A DNA stretch of 64,000 bases from the NCBI RefSeq assembly GCF_030463565.1, contig NC_134646.1, positions 44,077,240-44,141,239 of the forward strand, given 5' to 3'. The DNA is from Pelecanus crispus (lineage: Eukaryota; Chordata; Aves; Pelecaniformes; Pelecanidae). Made by a program: the position numbers and the translations under genes. Positions 53,791 to 64,000 of this stretch are shown piece after piece (the stretch's first letter is position 1; every line of letters begins with the position of its first letter). A model generated the notes under the pieces. The model was not told where the DNA came from. It did no database searches and worked only from the letters and a program-made list of their open reading frames with translations.

Positions 53791-54918
53791 CCGCTAGTAG
53801 CTCTTGATATTGGCCAACCAGTTTGGCTATGCTTCACAAGACTCGATGGCTGGGTAGAGGAGAGGGATCTGAATTGCAAGTCCTGTTACCTGTTTTTATT
53901 GCTGCCAGCTGGCTGAATTTTTACAGTGTATATAGCTTTGTAGCAGTTAAGGTGAATGGTTACAGAATTTGCACATAAGCAGAGGAAAAAGGGTGTAAGG
54001 AAAAGATTTGGAGGTGGATTGGGGGGGACATCTCCTTTGTTTGGAGGGAATGAGAGGTTTCTTATTACTGAAAAGTATTATGTGGGCTGTTGTGTGTTAA
54101 TAAGGAGTGATGATCTTTGAGAAATGACAAATGCAAGACTTTCTTTGGATAAAGAAGAGCATGGAATCAAGGTGTGATCATGTCTTGTCCTCCCTCCCAC
54201 CCCAATTACAAAGTTATTTCTGTGGTTTTAACTCTACAAGGCAAAGGAGGACTTGGCCTGAGTCTGAAAACCTGATGTGCTAGTGTTATACCAAATGTGC
54301 AAAAGCATGTGTTGCTGATACCTCATTGTGTTTAAAAATAAAAGAACAACCAAACAAAAGGCCTATAGGTAAGGGTTTTGAAAGCTTTATGTGGACACAA
54401 AGATTTTGAATTGTTTTCCACTTTTATGTTTTTGCTCTTCTGTGCAAAAGAATGTGAACAGTTGTGTTCAGGGGGCTACTTTAGCTTGCCATCTGTTTCA
54501 CTCCAAGCAGACAGAGTACAAAGATACCATGACTAAGGAAACTAATTTTTTAACCTTAATATTGGCTGGATTTTGCACCAGCTCCATGGTGTAATGCATA
54601 TTCGTATGCATGGGGCATGCACATTCCAACCACCTGCACTAAAAGTGAAATATTTTCAATGATGATAACATTGAACTAAGGAGAGGCCAAGGAAGGGGAT
54701 GAGGAAGCATCATCCAGTTAAAAATCACTAAAAATTTGTGTAGAATGTTCTATATATAAAATGTTCTGTATTACTGCTACATTTTTTGTAACTTACAGTA
54801 TTATGACCTTAATATTTTTCCCCAAAGCATGAAATACACTTCTTTTGTTTTATTTGATAGAAACTTCTCAGTCTTTTGCGCATATTCAAATAGAAACTAA
54901 CTCATTTTCTTTATATAG

Positions 54919-55094
54919 GTTATCAAGCAGCTAAATGGAGTCTGAGCAGCTGTTTCATAGAGGCTACTATCGAAACAGTTACAACAGTATAACTAGTGCA
55001 AGCAGCGATGAGGAGCTTTTAGATGGAGCTGGTGTAATTATGGACTTTCAGACCTCTGAAGATGACAATCTCTTGGATGGTGATGCATCGATTG
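54919..55094 (+). CDS. CLCN3: CLCN3 first coding exon (start codon 54935)
   Basis: Acceptor TTATATAG at 54917-54918, 16 bases of 5' UTR, then ATG at 54935 and 53 codons plus one base, donor GTAAGT at 55095. It encodes [20 protein letters not shown], then [19 protein letters not shown] and [14 protein letters not shown], almost identical to human ClC-3. This is the cytosolic N-terminus with acidic clusters and LLDG dileucine-type signals (DEELLDG, DDNLLDG) known to mediate adaptor or clathrin binding and endosomal sorting. The start context is weak at -3 (T) with G at +4. Membrane segments lie in later exons outside the window. Confidence 0.96.
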
Positions 55095-57397
55095 GTAAGT
55101 TAATGTTAACTTCAGCTTAAAAATTTCTCTAGCTTGTATTTTTGTGGGTTTTTGGGTTTTGGGGGGTTTCTTGTTTGGTTGGTTTTTTTAATAAACAAAA
55201 CCAACCCTTTTTCATAACTAATTAGTGTTTCTCTTTAGCTAATCTATCCTTCAGAGGGATGCTTTAAACCTGAAAGTAGCTGGATGTTGTTCTGTGTGCT
55301 TGCCGAGCAGTTACGTTGTATGGGATGACTTTTAATACGAGGCAGATATTAACTTACTTCTGGCAAATGACAAATTTCCTGTTAAGTAGGGAAGAAGGGT
55401 GGCTATATTCTGCAGCTACCTGGTCTTTCTTAGCTGCAGCAGGATTTTGGAAGTCTCACTGTGACTTCCACATTCCTTTGGGGCAGAAATTAAGTCTCTT
55501 CTATTCATTACTTTTAGAGATAAATCTGTTTCTGCTTGATTAAGCTTCAGATCTGTAAAAGAGAGGCAAAACCCTTATAAGTAGAGGTGGTAGAAGCAAC
55601 AGAGAACACCATACAAGTTGAATTTCTGACTGGATGAAAAGTTGCAAAGAAAACTTGCTACTGTGAGCACTGATAAAAGCACTGAAGTAATACAAAGAAT
55701 AAAGAACTGGGAAGCTCTTCTCCTCCCCCCCCCCCCCTCTTTTTAATTAACAAAGCAGTTAATGGAGTGAAAGTGTTAACATTCTCTTAGCAATGGTCAA
55801 AGAGGGGAACAGAAGGAGGGAAAGAAAGTAACTTCTGTTTACGATAGTAAACTTGATTACATATATACTCTTGTCACTGCCTCTCATTTTGTTTAAAATC
55901 AAACTCAGCCTCTTGAGTTTTCTTTTTTTATCATCCTTTTCTCCCCCATTAACATTCAGTTGTCTTCCATCCCTGCAGAGTCTCTTCCTTCATGCATTTT
56001 CCCTTTGCCACACTTAGCAATTGGATGTTGGCATTGTACTAGGTAGTTGTGTCGTACCATTATAAACATCCTTCTCATCTGTATTCCTTCTGTCTAATTA
56101 GATATGTCTTAAATGTGCAGTTACAAGTTTAACTTGTATACTAATACAAGTATCAAGAGCCGGAACACCTTCAATCTGCACAAAAATTCCTTCTGCCAAA
56201 TTACTTGGAGAACACCAGCATGATGAAGTCAAGCACTTGATAGTTAGGAAATCATTAAGTGAACAACTGGCTTCCATGTGTAATATTTTGTTCTGAATAT
56301 CTGGTACTTTTAATAAAGTGAGTGCCTTGCTTGTCTAACCTATTTGCAACTGGTACTGAAAGTCTGAAGCTACTCTGGTTATTGTTTATATAAATCCTCT
56401 CCATCACTTCAAGATTTTAGGAGAAATAAGTTTGCAGTAAAATAAATAGTTTCAGAGCCCGTGTTCTGCCCCTTACTTGTTGTGAAACTAGATCTATAAA
56501 TTGAGTCCAAACAGATGAGGTGGTTTTGTTTGTGCTGTCAAAAGCAATGCTGATTGCAGCAGCCCCTATCTCACTGTAATGCTGAGGTATTAGAATGCAC
56601 ATTAGAACATAAATATTAATGTATTTTCTTTTCTGGAGTTTAATTTTTTGCTAGTGGTGTATGTGCTATGTGCTTGCTGCAATTCTGCTCACTTCCTAAG
56701 AGGCAGCAATAGTAATAAGCACTATTATTTTATTTAAGTGAACGGTAATTTATGTGAATCTATGCATGGAAAATATTTTCTTATACAGTAAATCATAGTA
56801 AATATCTTAGAGTAGATCAGAATCTGGTATAAATTTTCTTTTCACGGTGGTAAGAACATAATTCCAAAAAAGTTTATTTAAAACTTAAATGCAGGAGGTG
56901 AACACCTGTGTTTTGCATTCCTTAGGTCTCCAAATGTGTAAGGTGTTTTTTCTTGTGTGTTTTTAATTAAGCAAATCTCATTGACAAGACCAAACAAGCA
57001 CTTTCTTGCTGGACTGCATGTGCCCTTTTTGTAGTCCTCTGTTACTCACTTAGCATCAACTGTTTGTTTTGGGGTTTTTTATTATTATTAAAATACTCTT
57101 GTCCTTTAATCATCTTTTAATGTATTTGCGTTTTGTTGAGTCTAAGTACAGATGAATTCACCATACAGAATCTGTCCCATCTCCTGAGGAAGGGCAGGAC
57201 CATCCCAGAAACTGGAAGATGCCATGCTTCTCAGTGCTGCAGGCCCTCCAGAGCATGATGTGAACGCACAGGCATTAGGTCTAGCTCTGTGCTTTAGCTG
57301 GTGAATGCTGCCAAAATCAGGAGCCCTGTTTAAACATATAGTTTGTGTTTTAAGTCTGTAGGGCTGGAAGAATTTATGAGGCTGCTTATGTTTCTTA

Positions 57398-57456
57398 GCA
57401 ACATGGACTTGATGATCTTAAAGGTCTTTTCCAACTTAAACAATGATTCTATGAAC
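57398..57456 (+). mobile_element. CR1 3' tail fragment
   Basis: Contains GACTTGATGATCTTAAAGGT, CTTTTCCAACTTAAACAATG and ATTCTATGA, the conserved CR1 3' end with its terminal repeat. About 60 bp are recognisable; the older upstream part cannot be delimited. Confidence 0.75.
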
Positions 57457-58084
57457 AAAATGGCAGTAACATATCTGTACACAAATGATTGTGGAAATAA
57501 TGTAGTTAAATTGAAAGCTGCATAGTCGCAGAATGTAAGCTTGGAGTACAAATGAGCACAGACATGAACTTATCCAATAAGTTGTCATGGACAATAGTGT
57601 TCATCATAATTTTACAGTTTATGTAATAAAATACAGAATTACAGATGTAAAAAAAATCAAGACCATGCAATGAGGAGAAAATGAAGGATTAAGAAACTAA
57701 CTTTTTTTTTTTTTGGCTAATGAAAATTGACCCATAAACTGCACATATATTATGCAGATAAAAAGCTAACAATATGGAATTTCTAAAGTAATTGTAGTCT
57801 TTCCCCCTCATTCAGAGAGCAGTAAGTTAATGGAAGAAGTCTGCTCATTTCAATAGGCTTGGTAAGTCCTTTGGCTGTCAGGACAGCAGTTCTATAAAGC
57901 CTGCACAGTACTGCCATTCACATTACCACTCATACTTAAGCACTTAACTGAGGCTTACAAAGCCATTGAGGCTGTTGTTCAGTGGTGAATATGCCTTCTG
58001 TTGAAAGCATGTGGAAATTGGATTATTTTGGGAAAGAATACTGATGATATATACTACTTGTCTTATGTGGGAAAATCTTTTGTA

Positions 58085-58222
58085 TTATATGTGGCACTTT
58101 GGGACATGGTTTAGTCTAGTCTACCCTTGATTGGTTTAGTGTGGACTTGGTAGTGTAGGTTAATGGTTGGACTGGATGATCTTAAAGGTCTTTTCCAACC
58201 TAAACGATTCTAGGATTCTATA
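58085..58222 (+). mobile_element. CR1 3' fragment
   Basis: Contains GTGGCACTTTGGGACATGGT near its start, TTGGACTGGATGATCTTAAA, then CTTTTCCAACCTAAACGATT and the terminal ATTCTAGGATTCTA. Typical short 5'-truncated CR1 insertion in sense orientation. Confidence 0.85.
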
Positions 58223-61200
58223 TACGGGATGAAACAAGTGAATGTTAACTGGAACCCATCTTCAGAAAGTCTTATTACCTAGACTTTTAGGTATCTTTTA
58301 ATATTTAGTTGATAGAGATTTGCCTTTTTAGTGTCATCTCTGATTTGCAATTTGAATGCTTTTGCGTAGTTCCGTATGGGGGATTCACCATTATGTTAAA
58401 AACAATGCTGTACAACAATCTTGTTTCTCTTAACACCATCTGAAAGCATGTATGTTACCTATCCCTCACTGTGTCATCTGATAAGAACACAGAAACTATG
58501 AATAAGTAGTATTAGATACTAAATACATATATAAATATCTGTATAGTAATTATATCATACTTATATATATACTGTATCTCATATATATATATGTCTGTTA
58601 TGTTCTCCAGTAGCTGTTTCCTTTGCATAAATATCGGCCTTTTAGTGGCAGCATTGTGGAGAACAAGTAGGTATCATGAAATTGTAAATTCTTTGCGCGT
58701 AGTATGTTTTAACATGCTAAATAACTAAATTGCTGTGCATGTGGAGGCTTGGATGGCTTGCACCAAAGCCCTGCCTAGAAGGCATACTGCCTGTTAACTT
58801 TGGTCAAAACTTGTTTTTGTTGCTTATCAAAACTAATCTTGAAGTTCGTGTTTTTCCTTGTTGAACTGCTGTCTAATGGGAAGTACGGTGGCATTATACT
58901 GCTAACAGAAGTATCTACCTCTTTGTAGGGTGCACGTTTTAACAATGCTTGTACATGCAGTGTACTTCCATGCATGCAATCTGTGGAGATCATTTTCATC
59001 ATGACTTATCTATGTTTTATTTTTAGACTGTTTGCCCGGCTTCTTGGTAGGTCAATTTAAATGTGTTATACTTACCATTGAGAAGCTATCAGTTCTTTAG
59101 TAGTTAAGTCATATAAGCTAATATTTACTGGTTTAAATTTTATAGGAGATCTATACTACTTAGTTTTTAAAAACTGTTACTCTAGCATAGTTCATTGTTT
59201 TCCATCACTTTAACGGGGAGAAAAGAATTGTTTCTGAGCAGAAGTGAAATCTCCAGAATTGAAATATATTATCAAACTAGCATTTTAACTGGGGAATATG
59301 AATGAGGAAATGAAATGTCTAATCTGTTCTTTTTCTCTCAGCACTGATTTACCTTGCCTGTTTTCTGAAGTTTGAGACACATACAATTCTTGGCTACTGG
59401 CTGGCTGGGCTTGAAGTGTGTAACAAGTCTCTTCAAAAGTTCAAAATTTTCCTTTTATGACTCAGGATTAGCCACCTAGCGAGGTGAAACTGGGAAGTCT
59501 CCATAATTTTACTCAGAATTGAGGGCTGTTTATATGATGTAAGAGAGGACTGCATCAGTTTTCACTACTTTTTTTAGGTAAAAGTAGGTCAAGCTCAGCA
59601 GGAGGTGGATTTTTGTAATGTTGTCAGACTGCAAATTTTTCAAGGCACTGCCTGAAATCAGATGATTAAACCTTATTTGCAGTAAAAATGGTTTGCAAAC
59701 AAATGATCTCACTGGTGTTTATATCTCAAGGTACTTTGATGGGAGTCTGTGGGAGTCTGAGTCCTGAATGAGCTTGGTGTTCTTTTCAATAGCTATAGTG
59801 ATTCCTGCTTCAGTTGAAGGAGCTTAGTTGCTTGTATTGTGACTTCAGTGTGGAGACAGTTTACAGTCTGGCATATGGTGTTAACATAAAATTGGCAACA
59901 GTTAACCTTAATATGACAACCTGTAAACTGGTAATTCAAAAGCTGCTGCCACAGCCGCTACTATCTCCTTGCAGTGATAGCAACGCCACAAAAAAAAAAA
60001 GAATATGCCAACAGGTCATGGTGTAAAACACTGCCCCTCTCCTAAACTGTCCCTACCCATGAGTTGGAGTCCTTTGCCTAAAGTGAGAGACCAAAGCAAT
60101 CCATTTTCAGTAGATTTCAGCCCTAAATACCAACATTAAAAATATGATATAGTGAAGTAATATTATGGCATTACTTGAGGAACAGAATGGAATTTTCAGC
60201 AAGTGCAGGTGGTTCTATGTAATCAAGAAACTTGTACCATGTCAGAGGTTAATTTTTCAAGCAAAATCTAGACATAGTTAACTTTTACAGCAACACATCA
60301 ATGTCCTTTCATTTGTATGCTTGTTTCTATTTAGCTATCGCAGTTCATAAAGAAAGAATCCAAAGAAAAGAGTAAGATAACTTATTTCCTGCATGAAGAA
60401 CTTCAGTTCCTGTTATATTCTTTATGTGTGGAAATTGCATTAACAGATTCTTCCTGTTGTCCACAGCTGATATGAAGAAGGGCCTTCAAAGTCATTTTGC
60501 GCCATTGGCATTGTTTGTGTTTTCCATGCATGTGGTATACAACTGATGTGACTGAACAGTCATTATGACAGTTTGACATATCGCTTTCCTAAGTTACATA
60601 CAACCTGTCTTCCAAATTAGCAATATTTGCATTAAAGGGCTCATTGTTCTTCTTCAGTAAGGAATATATTTACTCTCAAATGATGCCATACAAATTGAAG
60701 CATGAGGTAACATCACTTGCTCTGATCACAAGGGCAAGCCGAGGCACAGCTAGTTTCTTTTGAATAGTTACTTTGTCAGTAACTGGTTATCACTTACCTT
60801 TTTTCTCTTGGATTGTAGTTAGAGCTGCAGGCATTTTGCCTGTGCTCCATACTACTAATGCAGTTGAACACAGGATATCTGACAATACAAAATCATGTTT
60901 TCTTTTTACTTTTTTATTAGTAATGCATGAAGTTAATTTTGTCCATCTATGTGGGACACAAATCATACATTATATTTATGTGGATAACTAGGCTAATTAA
61001 CAAAGTTCCTCCTTCAATGATTTCAAAATTCCTGGCAGAAAACAAAAAACAAATGACTGGAAGATTCTTAGGTTAAGGGGAAAAGATGTTTTATCTTAGT
61101 TACTGGATGTTATTATTGAATGAGTGAGTTGCAGGTGTTTGAAATGTCTTTTGCATCTTACCTGTTTATTGTGATAGTGATTTTCCTGAACTCTGATCTA

Positions 61201-62199
61201 TTTTTTTTTTAACATAATTATGAACAAAATGAAAATTCATTTGATATTGTTTTAGTTGAACAGCATGTAATGGTGTTACAGTGTTGTCTGGACCTTCAGA
61301 TTGTAATTGGATTGGTGTGGCATTAGACTTTCTGAGGGATGGAAATTATGGCGGTGTGTATGTAGAGTTTTAGTAACCAATTAGTTTCTTGTTCTCCTAA
61401 ATGTTTAAAACCAAATGTTGAGCATTTCAATTTCTCACAAATGCCATGGTCACTTCTTTGGAGACTTGTTTATAGGGTATGAGAATTGTGTTGATTTTAG
61501 AACTTAACCCTACCAGCAGCCCTTGAATGGTCTCACCAGTTTTTGCTGCCAAAGTTCTATTTACAAAATTAGGTTTCATCTTCCAAAACACACAAGCATA
61601 TGCATTTCCAGCCTGATTCTCTGGAAGAAGATGAATCATAATACTAGTCATTCATTCTTCCCATCTTTTTTATATTATATAATCTTGTTGGTTTCCTTCT
61701 GCAGCTCTGCTGAAGTGCTTAAAGCACACTGGCTTTGTTAACAGATGCTGCTGAGGCAGTTACTAATGACTTGACAGCCTGGTGTAGTGTGTGTAGTTGT
61801 GTATGTCCTTCTGCCAGGCATGCTGTATGAATAGTGTAAGATGAAGGAATGAAAGCAGAGGAAATGTGATGGCATATTGTAGGTACGTAGAAAGAAAAGT
61901 CTGAAGCGTACAATAAAATACTTAAGTCCAATATGACCGTAAAGTCTTTAGGTACAGAATAAACAATTTTCACTATGGCTTTAATAATATTTCATTTATT
62001 CATTTTACCTTTGATTTGTTCTCTCAACTCAGCCAAAGGAGGCAGATACGATTTTAACCAAATTGATGTTAGGCTACACTCTTGCCTTCTACCTTTGAGA
62101 ATATTCTTGCTTACCAGCTAATAAATATATTTTAAAGTTAAAGCTTTTCATCTGCATGGTTTAAACAGAAATGTTACTCTAGAAGAGGATACCATGATG

Positions 62200-62560
62200 T
62201 CCCTGAAACACAAGAACACCCTGAACTGGGTTGAACCACAAATCCACCTAGATCAGCATTCTGTTTCTGACAGGGGTCAAAAGTCAGTGCTTAAGGAAGA
62301 GTAAGAACAGGGTGAGTAAATGATAGTTCATCTGAGTACTTGTACAGTGGTTTTGTATGGCTGAGGGCCTCTTTCAACTGAGTGGTGGTTTTCAGAGTTT
62401 TAGTCCTTATCAGTGGATTTTTCTTCAACTGACTCTTTCTTGAAGCAATTCTTTTAGCATGCACACAATCCTTTGGCAAGCTGTAACAGCTTAGCTACAT
62501 TTTATGTGAAGAACCACCTTCTCTTCTTTATTTTGAACCTAAATCCAGGTATAAATACTG
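62200..62560 (-). mobile_element. Ancient CR1 (L3-like) 3' end remnant
   Basis: On the plus strand TGGGTTGAACCACAAATCCA, CAGCATTCTGTTTCTGACAG and GGAAGAGTAAGAACAGGGTG follow the antisense tail of old amniote CR1 elements, as in the better copy at 52.9 kb. Degenerate and limits uncertain. Confidence 0.55.
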
Positions 62561-63279
62561 CTGAGAACAGCTGTAACTGCCAGAGTCTTGCCTAGGCTAA
62601 CACCGGTCTGTGCGTTAGCATGGACTGACACGTGGACTTCCTTGTCACTCACCCTTGTACAGCATAAATGCTTAAGGTCTTTTTTGTTTGTTTGTTTGTT
62701 GATAGTTGCAGCTGTAAAAATCTTTCTAATGATACATAGGGTTTTTAGGGGGCATTATTAGCTTATTGAAATGAAACCACTGTTGATACAAAAAGGTTTG
62801 ATATGAAACTGGGACGGGGTGACCTAAAACTAGGATGACTTGATTGTCTTGCCAAATACACATACTCTGATAAGGCCTATCACACATTGGCCATATGCAT
62901 GTAGAAACTAACAAGGATTAACACATGGATAGCATGGTGCTGTCACTGTGAAAGGTGGTAGTCTCTCTCCCACTTCTAAGAGGAGAGAGGAAAGAATCAT
63001 GGATTAAAATCCCAAGTTTCCCACCAAAAAGAACTGCATCAGAGCAGTGATTTAATAACAGCAAGTCAGTAAGCAGGTATATTTTTTTAATCACCAGTGT
63101 GAGGTATCAAGCTGTTTATAGCTTATGTTTTGCTATACCTGTATACAATATATACTCATTAGCAAAATTTTCTTCTTGTCCTTGCCATTGTTGTTCGTAG
63201 TGGACTTGATCCTCTAAAACAGTAACTGTCTTAAGAGCTCTTTTATTAGAACAGATGGTGAAAATTTGATTTCCATTGC

Positions 63280-63520
63280 TACTTATTTCTTTTCCTCCAC
63301 ACTTACCTCTTTTCCAGGTTAAGGACTTCTGGTTTGCTCAGTTGGACCTTACAGCTATCCCATACTTTGGATCCCTTTTAGTGTCCCTTTCTGAACCTTT
63401 CCTACTATCTGTAACTTAAGGGAGGGACCAGAGCTTCACACAGCATTTGGAAGATGAGCGTGTCATGGAGATAGAGTAGCAAGTCTTACTCTGACCACTA
63501 CTAAGTATTGAGCTCATAGT
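63280..63520 (-). mobile_element. Ancient CR1 (L3-like) reverse transcriptase-region remnant
   Basis: CTCTTTTCCAGGTTAAGGAC, CTTTCTGAACCTTTCCTACT and a later GGACCAGAGCTTCACACAGC segment follow the antisense of the reverse transcriptase C-terminal region of old CR1s. It may belong to the same element as 62.2-62.5 kb, split by later insertion. Confidence 0.5.
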
Positions 63521-64000
63521 TTCATGGAATTCCAATATGCCTCGCTCGCATAGTATAGTATTTTGTATTAACAACATAAAAAATTGCTGTTGGCACTATG
63601 TTTCCACAGCTTATGTATTATGGAGAAGACGTAATATTCTTGAAGACAGAAAGTAAGCTTAATATATATGGTATATCTAGGGAGGAGTACATGTTGGTGC
63701 TGTAACTTATCCCTTGCACATACTTTGAACACTAAGTTGGAAACAGTGGCCAAAAATAAACAACCCTAAAACAGAATAAGGGCAATCTAGCCAATAAAAC
63801 CTATTTCCTTATATGCACTTAGGTAGGAGGAATATATATGCATTTAGGAATGAAATTGGTAGCAGAATTTTGGCTAGCCCTAGAAGAGGGAGAAGTAAAC
63901 TTTAGGAAAGCTGCTAAGTAAGCCAGGATCGCTTCCTACTAAGGATGCCAAATCTTCTCATTGATGAGTTATAACTACAGTTTTAGCAGATTGGAGTGTG

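Larger units (their letters stand above)
37720..54918. other. CLCN3 intron 1 (predicted)
   Basis: 17.2-kb intron. The CpG-rich start runs to about 38,250, then T-rich sequence. It contains two CR1 copies (46.3-48.0 and 50.8-51.35 kb), an ancient CR1 (52.9-53.8 kb), T22 at 44864-44885, and G/T-rich strings at about 48430-48490 and 49090-49150. The block 42,780-43,420 is somewhat more GC-rich and unexplained. Elsewhere I recognise nothing. Confidence 0.6.
37600..64000 (+). other. CLCN3: CLCN3 gene, 5' part (span to window edge)
   Basis: ClC-3 is an intracellular 2Cl-/H+ exchanger of endosomes, lysosomes and synaptic vesicles (family knowledge). Only the start of the gene is here: a 5' exon ending at the donor after 37719, a 17.2-kb intron, the first coding exon (54919-55094) and the beginning of the next intron. 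The exon encoding the human GTHYTMTNGG segment and the alternative start MDASSDPYLP were searched for to the right and not found. Divergent neighbour order NEK1-CLCN3 is as in human. Confidence 0.9.
55095..64000. other. CLCN3 intron 2, truncated by window edge
   Basis: At least 8.9 kb. It contains small CR1 tails (57.4, 58.1 kb), old CR1 pieces (62.2-62.5, 63.3-63.5 kb), a C-rich run near 55,725, AT dinucleotide stretches at about 58,555-58,595 and (TTTG)n near 62,683. No further CLCN3 exon was found. Confidence 0.6.

Noticed and set aside
55095-64000. Second coding exon of CLCN3 (GTHYTMTNGG segment)
   Set aside because: No plus-strand stretch with a suitable acceptor encodes it; it must lie beyond the window.

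Overview
This is vertebrate nuclear DNA, most probably from a bird. It has long AT-rich introns, GT-AG exons, a CpG-rich promoter block, several CR1 retrotransposon copies with typical avian 3' ends (ATTCTATG-type tails), and a solo LTR of a kind common in birds. Most ORFs longer than 60 codons are chance ORFs in introns. The real coding sequence is a series of short exons. I assigned them by translating across splice junctions and comparing with my memory of human NEK1 and CLCN3. The species cannot be fixed from the sequence alone.

Layout. (1) Positions 1-36.3 kb hold the 5' two thirds of NEK1 on the minus strand: the NIMA-related kinase linked to cilia and the DNA-damage response. I placed 23 constitutive coding exons plus one 28-codon cassette exon. 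Reading phase is preserved at every junction. Together they encode about 804 residues (832 with the cassette), covering the whole kinase domain and most of the basic coiled-coil region. The 3' exons lie beyond position 1. (2) Positions 35.75-38.25 kb are a CpG-rich divergent promoter block. On the NEK1 side it carries a perfect RFX X-box, two inverted CCAAT boxes and an E-box; on the CLCN3 side it carries ETS and GC boxes. (3) From about 37.6 kb to the right edge is the 5' end of CLCN3 on the plus strand, the endosomal/lysosomal 2Cl-/H+ exchanger ClC-3. There is a 5' exon, a 17.2-kb first intron, the first coding exon (54,919-55,094) and at least 8.9 kb of the next intron. The transmembrane exons lie beyond the window.

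Mobile DNA. A truncated CR1 (46.3-48.0 kb, minus) and a shorter CR1 (50.8-51.35 kb, plus) form an inverted pair in CLCN3 intron 1. Much older CR1 remnants lie at 24.0-24.7, 52.9-53.8, 62.2-62.5 and 63.3-63.5 kb, and small CR1 tails at 57.4 and 58.1 kb. A 558-bp solo LTR flanked by a 5-bp duplication lies in a NEK1 intron.

No microbial operon, CRISPR array or new multi-gene system is present. The observations most worth following are regulatory: the X-box and paired CCAAT boxes of the NEK1 promoter, a predicted upstream ORF that overlaps the CLCN3 start codon out of frame, a very short upstream ORF before NEK1, a short GGGGCC tract beside the predicted NEK1 first-exon donor, a homopolymeric acceptor tract in NEK1, and the cassette exon with a possible extended form.
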